From assembly GCA_950022295.1 (NCBI GenBank), contig OX465597.1:191579016-191643015 (forward strand): DNA of 64,000 nucleotides, given 5' to 3'. The notes beneath the pieces were generated by a model. That model had not been told where the DNA came from. It saw only the letters and a program-made list of their open reading frames with translations, and did not search any database. Shown piece after piece: positions 12,673-23,812 of the stretch (positions are counted from its first letter, which is position 1; each line of letters starts with the position of its first letter). The position numbers and the translations under genes are program-made. The DNA is from Bromus sterilis (Eukaryota > Streptophyta > Magnoliopsida > Poales > Poaceae).

Positions 12673-15600
12673 GCAGCCAGCTGGACGTCCACGTCCCAAC
12701 ATTCGCCTCGGTCGACACCAACCACCCCCTCAGGTACGCGATGATGAACATGTGCCTAAACTTAAATTGAATCTTAAGCCGTTTGAGGGTAGATATATTC
12801 CTGATACTTATCTTACTTGGGAGTTAGAAACTGAACAACGTTTTACATGTTTACAATATCCTGAGAATAGACGTGTTACTGCTGCTGTTTGTGAATTCAC
12901 GGGCTTTGCATCTATTTGGTGGTCTGAACATTGTAGATTGCATGCTAATAATATTCCAACTACTTGGGCTGCTTTAAAAGATGCTATGCGTACTCGCTGG
13001 GTTCCCCCTTATTATCAACGTGAATTGTTACAAAAATTACAGTGTTTGAGACAAGGAAAAAATTCTGTAGAGGAATATTATCAAGAATTACAAACTGGAT
13101 TGATTAGATGTGGCCTAGTAGAGGATAATGAAGCTATGCTTGCACGTTTTATGGGTGGCTTAAACAGGGAGATACAAACTATTCTAGAATACAAGGACTT
13201 TGCTACTATCACTCGTTTGTTTCATCTTGCTTGTAAAGCTGAACGTGAAGTGCAGGATCGACAGGCCGCTACGAGACCTAACTTTTCTGCAGGACGAAAT
13301 ACATCATGGACATCGCGTGGAGCTTCTACATCCACACGTCCTGCTGCGCCACCATCTACTTCAGCCGCTCATTCTTACAGGGAGCCACCAAAACAGCCAG
13401 CGCCACCATTCAAGGGTGCACAGAGTGGTCCAGCGGCGAGTTCTTCTTCATCCATGGCGTCCACAGGGCAAACACGAGATCGTGATATTAAATGTCGCAG
13501 GTGCCAAGGTGGAGGTCACTTCGCAAAAGACTGTCCCTCCAAGCGTGTGATGACTATTACGGCGGATGGTGGGTATGAGTCAGCGAGTGACTATGATGAG
13601 GAGACTCTAGTTCTCATTGCTCATGAGGAACAGGGTGCCCATGATGATGCTCATGATATAGAGTATATGACTCCTGATGATGCAGATAAATATGCTAGTT
13701 TGGTTGCTCAACGTGTGTTAAGTGTGCAGGTAACGAAGGCCGAGCACAACCAGAGGCATAATTTGTTCCACACAAAGGGAGTGGTGAAAGAACGTTCGGT
13801 TCGCATCATCATTGACGGAGGGAGTTGCAACAACTTGGCTAGCATGGAGTTGGTGGAGAAGCTATCTCTCACCACAAGACCACACCCCCATCCGTACTAT
13901 ATTCAGTGGTTTAACAATAGTGGTAAGATTAAGGTAACACGTTCTGTTCGTGTGCACTTTAGCATTGCTGCATATGCTGATTATGTTGATTGTGATGTGG
14001 TACCCATGCAAGCTTGCTCTCTTTTACTTGGTAGACCATGGCAATTTGATAGGAATGTTGTACACCATGGTAGGACAAATCAGTTTACTCTAGTTCATCA
14101 GGATAAAAATATTGCTTTACTTCCTATGTCTCCTGAACAAATTGTGAAAGATGATCTTGCTAGAGCTAGTAAAGCAAAACAGGAGAAAAATAAGAGTGAG
14201 AATGAGATAGCAGCCAAAGAATTTGAGCAACAACATAAGACTAATAGCAAATCTTCTTCTGCTGTTTCTAATGAAATTAAATTGACTAGTCCAACTTTGC
14301 TTGCTACTAAGGTTGATATTTCAGATTTGGATGTTAGTCAATATGTGTGCTATGCTTTTGTGTGCAAAGAAGCTTTGTTTTCATTTGAGGAATTGCCTCC
14401 TTCTTTGCCTCCTGTTGTCACTAACCTTTTGCAGGAGTTTATTGACGTCTTTCCACAAGACGTACCACCGGGATTACCACCTATTCGAGGGATTGAGCAT
14501 CAGATTGACTTAATTCCCGGTGCTTCGTTGCCCAACCGTGCGCCATACCGTACCAATCCGGAGGAGACGAAGGAGATTCAGCGTCAAGTACAAGAGCTAC
14601 TCGACAAAGGTTACATACGTGAGTCCCTTAGTCCTTGTGCTGTTCCTGTTATATTAGTGCCTAAAAAGGATGGAACATGGCGTATGTGTGTTGATTGTCG
14701 AGCCATTAATAATATTACTATTCGTTATCGTCATCCTATTCCTAGGCTAGATGATATGCTTGATGAATTAAGTGGCTCTACCATGTTTTCCAAAGTTGAT
14801 TTGCGTAGTGGATACCATCAAATTCGCATGAAATTAGGGGATGAATGGAAAACGGCATTTAAAACTAAGTTTGGATTATATGAGTGGTTAGTCATGCCTT
14901 TTGGGTTAACTAATGCACCTAGCACTTTTATGAGATTAATGAACGAGGTTTTACGTGCTTTCATTGGACGATTTGTGGTAGTCTATTTTGATGATATACT
15001 GATTTATAGCAAATCTTTGGAGGAACATTTGGATCATTTACGTGCTGTTTTTATTGCTCTACGTAATGCACGTTTATTTGGTAACCTTGGGAAGTGCACC
15101 TTTTGCACCGACCGAGTGTCGTTTCTTGGCTATGTTGTTACTCCGCAGGGAATTGAAGTTGATCATGCCAAGATCGAGGCAATTGAGAGTTGGCCGCAGC
15201 CCAAAACGGTCACACAAGTGAGGAGTTTTCTTGGCCTCGCTGGATTCTATAGGCGTTTTGTGAGAGATTTCAGCACCATTGCTGCACCTCTCAATGAGCT
15301 TACACGCAAGGATGTGCCTTTTACTTGGGGTACCGCACAGGAAGAAGCTTTCACGGTATTGAAAGATAAGTTAACACATGCTCCTTTGCTCCAACTTCCT
15401 GATTTTAATAAGACTTTTGAGCTTGAATGCGATGCTAGTGGGATTGGTTTGGGAGGTGTGTTATTACAAGATGCTAAACCTGTTGCATACTTTTCTGAAA
15501 AATTGAGTGGGCCTAGTCTGAACTATTCTACTTATGATAAGGAATTATATGCTCTTGTTCGGACATTAGAAACTTGGCAACATTATTTATGGCCCAAAGA

Positions 15601-17362
15601 ATTTGTTATACATTCTGATCATGAATCTTTGAAACACATAAGAAGTCAAGCAAAACTTAATCGTAGACATGCTAAGTGGGTTGAATTTATTGAGACTTTC
15701 CCTTATGTCATTAAACACAAGAAGGGGAAAGATAATATTATTGCTGATGCTTTGTCTCGTCGTTATACTATGCTTTCACAACTTGACTTCAAGATATTCG
15801 GTTTAGAGACAATCAAAGAACAATATGTAAATGATGTGGAATTTAAAGATGTATTGCAGAATTGTAGAGAGGGTAGAACATGGAACAAGTTTGTGCTTAA
15901 TGATGGATTTGTGTTCCGTTCTAACAAGCTATGCATTCCAGCTAGCTCTATTCGTCTTTTGTTGTTGCAGGAGGCGCATGGAGGAGGATTAATGGGACAT
16001 TTTGGCGTGAAAAAGACGGAGGACGTACTTGCTACACATTTCTTTTGGCCAAAGATGAGACGGGATGTTGAGCGTTTTGTTGCTCGCTGCACTACATGTC
16101 AAAAAGCTAAGTCACGACTCAATCCTCATGGTTTATACATGCCTTTACCTGTACCTAGTGTTCCGTGGGAGGACATATCCATGGACTTTGTTTTAGGCTT
16201 GCCTCGAACAAAGAAGGGGAGGGATAGCATATTTGTTGTCGTGGATAGATTTTCTAAGATGGCACATTTTATACCATGTCATAAAAGCGATGATGCTGCT
16301 AATGTTGCTGATTTATTCTTTGGAGAGATTATTCGTTTACATGGTGTGCCCAATACTATTGTCTCGGATCGTGATACTAAGTTTCTTAGCCATTTTTGGA
16401 GATGCTTATGGGCTAAGTTGGGGACTAAACTACTTTTTAGTACTACATGTCATCCCCAAACTGATGGACAAACTGAAGTGGTCAATAGGACATTGTCTAC
16501 TATGCTTAGGGCTGTTTTAAAAAGTAACTTGAAACTGTGGGAAGAATGTTTACCTCATATTGAATTTGCTTATAATCGTTCAGTGCATTCTACCACTAAA
16601 ATGTGCCCTTTTGAGATTGTTTATGGTTTTCTACCTCGTGCACCTATTGATTTGCTGCCTCTTCCATCTTCGGAGAAGGTTAATTTTGATGCTAAGCAAC
16701 GTGCTGAATTGATATTAAAAATGCATGAGTTAACTAAAGAAAACATTGAGCGCATGAATGCTAGATACAAGCTTGCTGGTGATAGGGGTCGAAAGCATGT
16801 TGTGTTTGAACCAGGAGATCTTGTTTGGTTACATCTACGTAAAGATAGGTTTCCTGATTTGCGCAAGTCTAAGTTAATGCCACGAGCTGATGGTCCCTTT
16901 AAGGTTTTACAGAAAATTAATGATAATGCATATAAACTTGAGCTACCTGCAGATTTTGGGGTTAGTCCCACATTTAACATTGCAGATTTGAAACCTTATT
17001 TGGGAGAAGATGATGAGCTTCCGTCGAGGACGACTTCAATTCAAGAAGGGGAGGATGATGAGGACATCCCTACTAATGTTACACCCATACCCTCACCAAC
17101 TACACATACTGGACCAGTTACTAGAGCACGTGCACGTCAACTAAATTATCAGGTACTTTCGTTTCTTGCGAATCCTTCTATTGTTCATGAACATATGATG
17201 CTGCCTAAATTAGATACTTTTGTTTTGCTTATAAATGAAGGACCTAGCATGGACACGAAGGATGGTCATTGGAGCGGGATCAAGAATGGAGAAGAAGGTG
17301 CGCGCGGGGGAAAGTACAGTGGAGCTTCCAGTGGGGATTTTCGCACGTTGAAGCCACCATAA
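12673..17362 (+). pseudogene. B gag-pol polyprotein, long open frame lacking gag N-terminus
   Basis: Open for over 1530 codons. The first residues (from about 12673) continue gag without an ATG; the annotated-looking start at 12752 is a GTG that encodes Val in the A copy. Domains: gag core about 10-200; CCHC about residues 246-260; protease IIDGGSC about 354; RT YFDDILIYS about 745; RNase H DASGIG about 893; integrase HHCC from about 1080; DDE residues about 1144, 1205 and 1240; then FNIADLKPYL and a PPT-encoded acidic stretch. The last about 101 residues lie in the 3' LTR and contain GPVTRARARQLNYQV. Pol looks intact by eye; gag is not. The domain set and tail fit the CRM clade of chromoviruses. 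The clade name is from memory of the family. Confidence 0.85.
17042..17055 (+). other. B polypurine tract, inside the coding frame
   Basis: CAAGAAGGGGAGGA immediately precedes the 3' LTR start TGATGAGGAC and is translated as part of pol (QEGED). It primes plus-strand synthesis. Its location in coding sequence follows from the LTR/pol overlap. Confidence 0.8.
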
Positions 17363-17971
17363 GGCATGCATGAAGGCTTGGACGGAATACACGAGATGCC
17401 ACTTCATTATTTTCGTCCAAGAGCAATTATAGGTGCTGCGTCACCTTAATATTGGGCTGGGCCCATGTAATTTCGAAATACCACATTATAGGCTGTTTTT
17501 AGAGTCCGTATGTGTGGGGAAACCGAGTTAGGGTTGTTTTCGGACCCCACCTCCAAGGGGTCACGAAAATCCCCTCTGTTCCCCCATATATACAGCCCTT
17601 AGGGCGTCGTTTAGACTTGGGTTTTAATTAGATATAAGTTAGCCATAGCCGCAACTTCGAGCTCTTCGTTTGTGTCATCCGACCAGGCCAAGACCTCATT
17701 GGAACCCCAACTTTCGTAATCATTCATCTTATATTCGCAATATCCAGATTGCAATTCTTAGTTCTTGCTTGTTCTTCGATTGCTTGCAGGAATTAGACCT
17801 TCGTGGTCAGGTTGATCGTGCATCCGCGGGATCAATAACCTCTCGGAGTTGGTTTAGCGATTGCTAAGGCGCAACGTCTTCGCACGTTCGTAGTCGGATC
17901 GTGAAAGTTGCCTCCACCATAATCGATCTCCACCATCTCATCGAAACATCGGGACACCTTCGCCTCTATCA
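17056..17971 (+). repeat. B 3' LTR
   Basis: 916 bp, starting TGATGAGGAC and ending CTCTATCA. Pol stops at 17362, 307 bp inside it. A TATA-like CATATATACAG lies near 17586. Confidence 0.92.
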
Positions 17972-18283
17972 GGGGTGGCCCGATCTTCTCAGTAAGCATA
18001 TGGTGAATATGAGGGTGGTATGAGATAACTTGTATGTAGCCGATGAACTCTCCTCGCCAGATCCCTGTTGCCATTGCGACAACTCTCTACCGTTTTGATA
18101 TTCACAACTTCACACACTTGCGCAACGTAGTCGTCGACCACGAGACGGTAATTTGCAATCTACTAATTCCCAGTGGAACAACAGATCACACAGAACTTGT
18201 AGTAGCCAAACTTCAGATCGATACAAATTGAAGTTGATGATTCAAGATGAATGCTTAGAAGCAAATCTCTGAACTAGGGTTTA

Positions 18284-19395
18284 TGATGAGGACATGACTA
18301 CCATAGTTACAGCCACAACCCCTGCTAATATACCTACTGGAGCAATTACTAGAGATCGTGCACACCAATTAAATTATCAGGTACTTTCGCTTCTTGGTAA
18401 TGTTTCTAATGTTCATGTGAATATGATGCTGCCTAACGTCGATATATTTCTGTTGCTGACAAATGAAGGACCTAGCATGGACAAGAAGGATGAGCATTGG
18501 AGCATGTTCAAGCATGAAGATGACGAGGACATAATTATCATGGATATGACCATTAATTCCTCTATATTTGATCAAGAAATGAAGTCAATACAAAGGGGCA
18601 TGATTGTGTGCTGTACAAGAAGTTATTTCACGTCACTTTTGGCCCAAGAGAAGATAGAGACCAAGTCTTTCACGTCATGGACTCAGATTCGGACTGCAGA
18701 GATATACCCAACTTCAAACAGCCGCCGTTTCTACATACGAACTCCAAATTGGGTGATTCTTTTTTCTGGTGATAGATTATCTCGTCTAGTTTCCAACGCA
18801 ATTGGTTTCACCTTCGAATTCCTTCGGAGCGTGGAGATATTGCGAAAACGGTGCGACCCAGCAGCAGAATCCGAATCAAAGTCCAACTCAATAGGTGTTG
18901 CATCACCTCCACATGGGCCCAAGTGCCTTGTACGACCTAGGTTTAGTTTTAGGACTCCTTGGGACGTCCTTCCACCCCCTTGGCCTCCACCCTTTAGTCC
19001 TATATAAGTAGATCAACCCCTAGGGTTTTTCTTTGGATTTCTTTTAGTTAAAAAGACTGCTTAGCCAATTGCTGCATCTTCGTGTACTCGGTTTGTGTCC
19101 AACGACCAGATCAAGACCGCTTTTGGAATCCCAACTTTATTCATACTTCATCTACATATTCGCAATATTCAGATTGCTTTATCATAGTTCTTGCTTGTTC
19201 TTCGATTGCTTGCAGGCACTAGACCTTCGTGGTCAGGTTGATCGTGCTCCGGCGTGGTCAATAACCTTCAGGAGATTGGTTTAGCGATTGCTAAGGCGCA
19301 ACGTCGTTGCACGTTTGTAGTCGGATCATCAAAGTCGACTCCATCAAATCGTAGTTATCATCTCATCGAAAGATCGGGACACCCCGCCTCTATCA
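18284..19395 (+). mobile_element. Solo LTR F, diverged CRM-like family
   Basis: 1112 bp from TGATGAGGACATG to CGCCTCTATCA with TSD GTTTA (18279-18283 and 19396-19400), inserted in D. It begins with an open pol-tail frame (GAITRDRAHQLNYQVLSL), clearly related to but diverged from A/B. TATA-like CCTATATAAG near 19000, followed by a leader and an end region alignable to the B LTR end. No internal sequence, so a solo LTR. Confidence 0.85.
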
Positions 19396-19515
19396 GTTTA
19401 TCTAAAACGTGGTCTAACCCTAAAACTCGTAGGGGGTCCAAACGGGGATACAAGGGTCGCAGCCATGTTTCTGCGTGCAGGCAGTCGGGTAGGTCGGACG
19501 TCCGGCCCATAAGTC

Positions 19516-19751
19516 GGACGGTCCGGGCTGAGGTTGGACGGTCCGGCTTAGGGTCCGGACGGTCCGATTAATTATCGTCCCGAGGGGTCCTCGGGTTGTA
19601 CTTATTCGGACGGTCCGGGGTGCATCCCGGACGGTCCTGCTTGAGGTCGGACGGTCCAACATGGCCGTCAGGTCTTCGGTTCTTCGGGAACGTAATTGTT
19701 CGGACGGTCCGGCTAACGTCCCGGTCGTCCGGCTTGGGGCCCGGACGGTCC
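19516..19751. repeat. Array of odd-centred palindromes (GGAC-G-GTCC) in LTR D
   Basis: Eight exact GGACGGTCC at 19516, 19536, 19557, 19608, 19629, 19649, 19703 and 19743, plus degenerate CGGACGTCCG and CCGGTCGTCCGG forms between them and just outside. Most extend to CGGACGGTCCG. The spacing is irregular (20-54 bp). The array lies in the LTR just after the pol-tail coding stretch, that is, in U3. Confidence 0.9.
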
Positions 19752-20106
19752 GTCTTGAAGCCCGGACGTCCGACTCCTTGAGCTGGTTGTCCATTCCCTT
19801 CGTCATCTCGCGAACCTTCTCCTCGTGCAACTTGCCCTTGTCCCATGTCTCCTTCTTGTATGACTCCTTGGTACCTGATAACAGATATGAACAAAGACTT
19901 AGGCAGTATAAAATCCTCTTTAAGGAAAACATCAGATTCTATGAGGAAAAAGTTCACCTGTTGTTCTAGTAACTTTGCATGGGCTCTTGTAATAGGTCTT
20001 ATTCTGATTTCACTGGACTTATCCATCATTGGTTCTTCAGAAGTTGTTGTAGGTGCTAAGGTAGTAGGGATGTCCTCATCACCTTGTGCTATTCGGAAGT
20101 GGGGAG

Positions 20107-21731
20107 TGATGCGCGAGGTGATGATAGTGATTTCTCGCCCTTCGTTGGTAAACCCCAAGTGGAAGGTGTGATGTAGCACAGCAGCAAATGTCCCTCAGTA
20201 AAGATACCAAGGTTTGTCTCCAGTAGGACTCCGGAGATGATAAGTAGGTGTCAGCGGCGCAACTGACACCGACCTGCACACAGACACAAATAACTTTGTT
20301 CCCAACGAAGTTTAGAGAGGTTGTCAATCTCTCCGGTCTTGTTGTTCACAAAGGATCAAACACAAGGGATAATGATAGCAACTGAAAGTAAAAGCAAAAA
20401 AGTAAACGAGCATGGAAACAATGATGAAGATATGGACCGGGATACGTGATTTTCACTAGTGATGTCTCTCTCCCAAAAGACGATAAAACTGCTATGCGAG
20501 GTGAACAAATTACAGAAGGGCAATTGACAAGATTATGAACGCACCGCAATGCTAACTATGCTACAAAAGAAAGGAAGAGACTCAAAAGCATGGGCAGAAC
20601 GCCAAAATAAGTAGACCGAAATCCAACTGCATCTACTACTAATCATCCACCTTGAGATATCTATCCGGAACATCTCGCTGGTATTAAGTTGCGAGCCCCA
20701 CCCAAAGTGTAAACCCAAAGCAACAGACAACTGCATTAAAAAGGACTTTGCGTAAAGTAAACAATCCTTGTAACCGCGGTTACAAGCACCATTGTTTTCC
20801 CCCTTGTGGCAATAGCACATCCCCTAGACTCATGTTTCTGTCACTCAAGCGTGTCATCAGGGGGCATGAACTCACGATCGAGCATAACGTTCCCTCTTGG
20901 GGTTACTACCTACTACTTGGCCAAAGCAATAAACAGCAACGGAGAACATGCAAGAATTACTTAGGAACAAAAATATAAGAGATAAAAAGCAAATATATTA
21001 CTCAATCACAATCTGAACATAATCTCATAATCCATCAGATCCCATCAAACTCAGCATAGCAATAGCAGAAAGATTACAAAAGTGCCTCGATCATGTAGGG
21101 CAGCTCACGAGGTCTAAACCATGAAGAACAAAGAGGGGAGGAGAACATCACATAGCTACTGATCACGGACCCATGGTCCAAAGGAAACTACTCACGATAC
21201 ATCCGGGAAGCATCCATGGTGGAGAGAAGACTCCCGGAGGTCAATCCTCCCTCCGGCAGGGTGCCGGGAAGAGGTCTTCTGGTGCTCCCGATCTCGGAAG
21301 CGCGGCGGCGGCGGAACAGAGGCGAGATCGCGAATAAGGGTTCTCTCCTCGAGGGTTTCTCGTCACGGAGAATATATAGGCGAAGGGGGGCAGTCAGGGG
21401 GGCCACCAGGGGCCCCAGGCGCCCCTGGGGCGCGCCACCAGGGCGCCTGGGCCCCTGGTGGTGGCCCTCTGGCCCCACTCAGGTTCTTCCGGAAGGTTCT
21501 TCTGCGCTGATTTTTTATCTGATTTTTCCCGAATTTTTGGAGCACTTTTTATATGGGGGAAAACTGAAATAGAAAAACAGCAGAAAACAGGAACTGGCAC
21601 TGTGGTGCACTGAGTTAATAGGTTAGTCCAAATATGATCAAAAGTGTATGAAAGTGTATCTAGATCATAGCAATATCACACAAAACATGCATGGAGCAAG
21701 CAGAAATTATAGATACGTTTTGGACGTATCA
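20107..21731 (-). mobile_element. Solo LTR E (TGATACGTCC family)
   Basis: The minus strand starts TGATACGTCCAAAACG at 21731 and ends CGCGCATCA at 20107, with TSD GGGAG (21732-21736 and 20102-20106). 1625 bp. A TATA-like CTATATATTC lies near 21378-21369. This LTR start is very common in Triticeae DNA. No gag or pol is inside, so it is a solo LTR. It splits the C gag just after RIRSTPIPP. The short open frames inside are GC-rich leader, not genes. Confidence 0.8.
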
Positions 21732-21736
21732 GGGAG

Positions 21737-23174
21737 GAATTGGAGTGGAGCGAATCCTCTCAATAAAACAAACTGGCCCTGTAGCCATTGAGGGGCGAGC
21801 TTGACCTTGCCGATGAGACCTACACGATCCACTCGACTCTGCACCAGATGGCTCCGAGCATCATCATCAACATTGGTATATCGTTCACCTTGATGACCAA
21901 CTCGGCGTTGATGGAACTCTTCTCTTCGTGGAGCACCTTGGTCCAATCTATGAGCCTCATAATTATCCTGCCCCCGATGTTCCATACGCCGATATTGATC
22001 ATGGCGATATCCTTCTCGGGGATCATTTCTGTGCCGAGGTGATGTGTTCCTGTTTCTCCGAGTATCACCATAAGGTGTATGAACAGGCTGCGAAGTTCCG
22101 GTAGGAGGAACTTGAGAATGAACACGCTGCAATGATTGACTAACCACAACGTCTTGCTCCACCGCCTTCTGCAATAAGAATGTCAGGTGCTGAATTCCTT
22201 CAGCTGCCGACCCGCTAGGTTGTAGGGAGTTTGCAATCCGAGTTGTTGCTATAAGGTTCTCCACTGGGGTTTCCATAGCTCGGAAAGGCTCTCTTCCTCC
22301 CTGGCCTTGCAACTGCCGACTGGTTCTACTTTGCTTGAGACGAGCAACCTCTCGGGCTTGACGCTCTAGTATATTTTACAACTCGGCTAGGCGTTCTCGC
22401 TCAGCAAGGTTGGTTAATATGGTTGCTTCTAGGCATCACCCTTCTGGAGTAGTCGTATCAATGGGAGTGTGCAACAGTCGCTCTGCTGCATCTGCCTCTT
22501 CTTGTTCTTCCCGAGTAAGTGGTCGGGGCTGTCGGCTCGACCCTCCGAGTTCCAATCTCCGGAAAGCAGATGTACGCCGACCTTGTTCACGGTTATTGGC
22601 CCCGGATGGGCTATTAGCTTCGTTTCGAGCTGCGTCAGCTCTGACTGGTGATGGTTGTGGTGGTGGTGTTTCAGCCATACAAACTTCTGCCACTGCAATT
22701 GGAACGCCACTGCTACCTTCTTGTTCCACATCAGGATCCGGGTCAGATGTCTGCATGCCTTCATCTTCGACCGAGTTGAAGAGATGCAAAATGGACGCCG
22801 TTGGACCTTCTTTTGCTATCAATTCGTCAAGGGCTCACTGTGTTGACTCCACCGAGTCGATGACTGCCACCTGCTGCACCATTACTTGCTTGTTGCGATG
22901 AGGGACGCGTGGACGACATGAACGCTTCTTCTTGCGATAGACGGATAAGGGAGCAGATGCCTTTTGCCAAGCCGGAAATTGGAGGCGTAAAGCCCCCGAC
23001 TCATTAGCTCGAAAATGGACGCCCCCTCTTGAAGGCAACAATTGTGCTTGGAGCGGCGCATCCGCAAACCAAGAAGAATCATCGGCCACGAAGGCCAATG
23101 ATCCGAAGAAAAACATCTCACCGTGGACGATCTCCGGGCCGTGGATCGACGAGGAAGACGAAGAGGAAACCATC
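21737..23174 (-). pseudogene. Element C gag, N-terminal part (broken)
   Basis: Starts at 23173 (MVSSSSSSSIHGPEIV), stops at 22835, reopens at 22822-22436 (a REEQEEADAAERLL region and a DPDPDVEQEG acidic region) and again from about 22312 (Arg/His/Gln-rich, HRNDPREGYRHD). Near 21800 the frame shifts to GPVCFIERIRSTPIPP, the conserved entry to the gag core, and is then cut by E. At least three breaks, so it is dead. Confidence 0.7.
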
Positions 23175-23505
23175 TCTGCGATTGCTGATCAAAGCAGCCC
23201 CACGGTGGGCGCCAACTGTCATGGATATGATCCTGACAATAGATATAGGGGTATGATTGGAGCTATATAGATCTATACGCAAAGAGGTTGACGCAAGGGG
23301 GATTATACAGGTTAGGCCTCTCCTTGGAGATAAAAACCTTAGTCCTGTCCTAGGCTAACTGGGGTGTTCTTTCTGAGAATTTGAGAATGGTGTGTGCGTA
23401 ACCCTCCCCAGGGTGAGGGTGGATGCTTATATAGAGTGCGCCTCTGCCCCTTCATTACCGTGGTAAATGGGTCATAATTACAGGCATAAACACCTATACT
23501 TATTA

Positions 23506-23599
23506 CTCCCTCCGATCCATAATAAGTGTCGCTCATTTTGTACTAAGCTAATACAAATTTTGTACTAGATGAGAGACACTTATTATGAATCGGAGGGAG
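23506..23599. mobile_element. Stowaway MITE (94 bp) in C LTR
   Basis: Near-perfect terminal inverted repeats CTCCCTCCGATCCATAATAA...TATTATGAATCGGAGGGAG, flanked by TA on both sides (23504-23505, 23600-23601). A non-autonomous Tc1/Mariner-type element. Confidence 0.92.
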
Positions 23600-23722
23600 T
23601 ACAAGAAATTGACTACCCACTACTACTAATTAAGAAGGAGTAATGCCTCTGGCTTCAATGCTTCGCGCCCGTTGCTCTTCCTTCCCTCTTCTGAGTAGTG
23701 AACAACTCGTCGATCTCCCCTT

Positions 23723-23812
23723 CCGAGTAGTGGATTACTCGGGGCCAATCTGCTCTCCGAGTAACTGATTACTCGGAGACTATCTCCTCTTCCGAGTAAC
23801 GTATTACTCGGA
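23723..23812. repeat. Three CCGAGTA...TACTCGG palindromes in C LTR
   Basis: At 23723-23742, 23755-23778 and 23791-23812. The last is TCCGAGTAA-CGTA-TTACTCGGA. They lie near the minus-strand start of the LTR (U3). Confidence 0.85.

Larger units (their letters stand above)
3930..17971 (+). mobile_element. CRM-like gypsy retrotransposon B (plus), interrupted by A
   Basis: TSD GGGGT at 3925-3929 and 17972-17976. The 5' LTR is split by element A (3930-4130 plus 11848-12562); the 3' LTR is 17056-17971. Both sum to 916 bp, and only one difference was seen by eye (C at 12453, T at 17862), so the insertion is very young. Internal order: PBS, shortened leader, N-terminally deleted gag, protease, RT, RNase H, integrase, with the pol frame ending inside the 3' LTR. 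It sits 6 bp inside the end of solo LTR D. Confidence 0.9.
3919..20081 (-). mobile_element. Solo LTR D (CRM-like family), split by B and F
   Basis: The minus strand begins TGATGAGGACATC at 20081 and ends CCCATATCA at 3919. The flanking 5-bp TSD is CCTTG at 20082-20086 and 3914-3918. Without F (18284-19395) and B (3930-17971) and their duplicated target sites, D is about 999 bp. Like the LTRs of A and B, its first part is protein-coding: a frame from 20179 through about 19790 contains RPITRAHAKLLEQQV, related to the C-terminal pol tail of A and B. A palindromic GGACGGTCC array follows. No internal region is present, hence a solo LTR left by LTR-LTR recombination. Confidence 0.8.

Noticed and set aside
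12752..12754. Apparent start codon of the long B polyprotein
   Set aside because: It is GTG, corresponding to an internal Val of gag in A. The frame is open only a short way upstream to the deletion junction and has no ATG, so it is not a true start.
17832..18074. 80-codon minus-strand frame
   Set aside because: Chimera across the B 3' LTR / solo LTR D junction, not a gene.
19516..19751. Regularly repeated palindromes as a CRISPR-like array (also 47410-47705)
   Set aside because: Plant nuclear DNA inside LTRs. The repeat is only 9-11 bp, the spacing is irregular and there are no cas genes.
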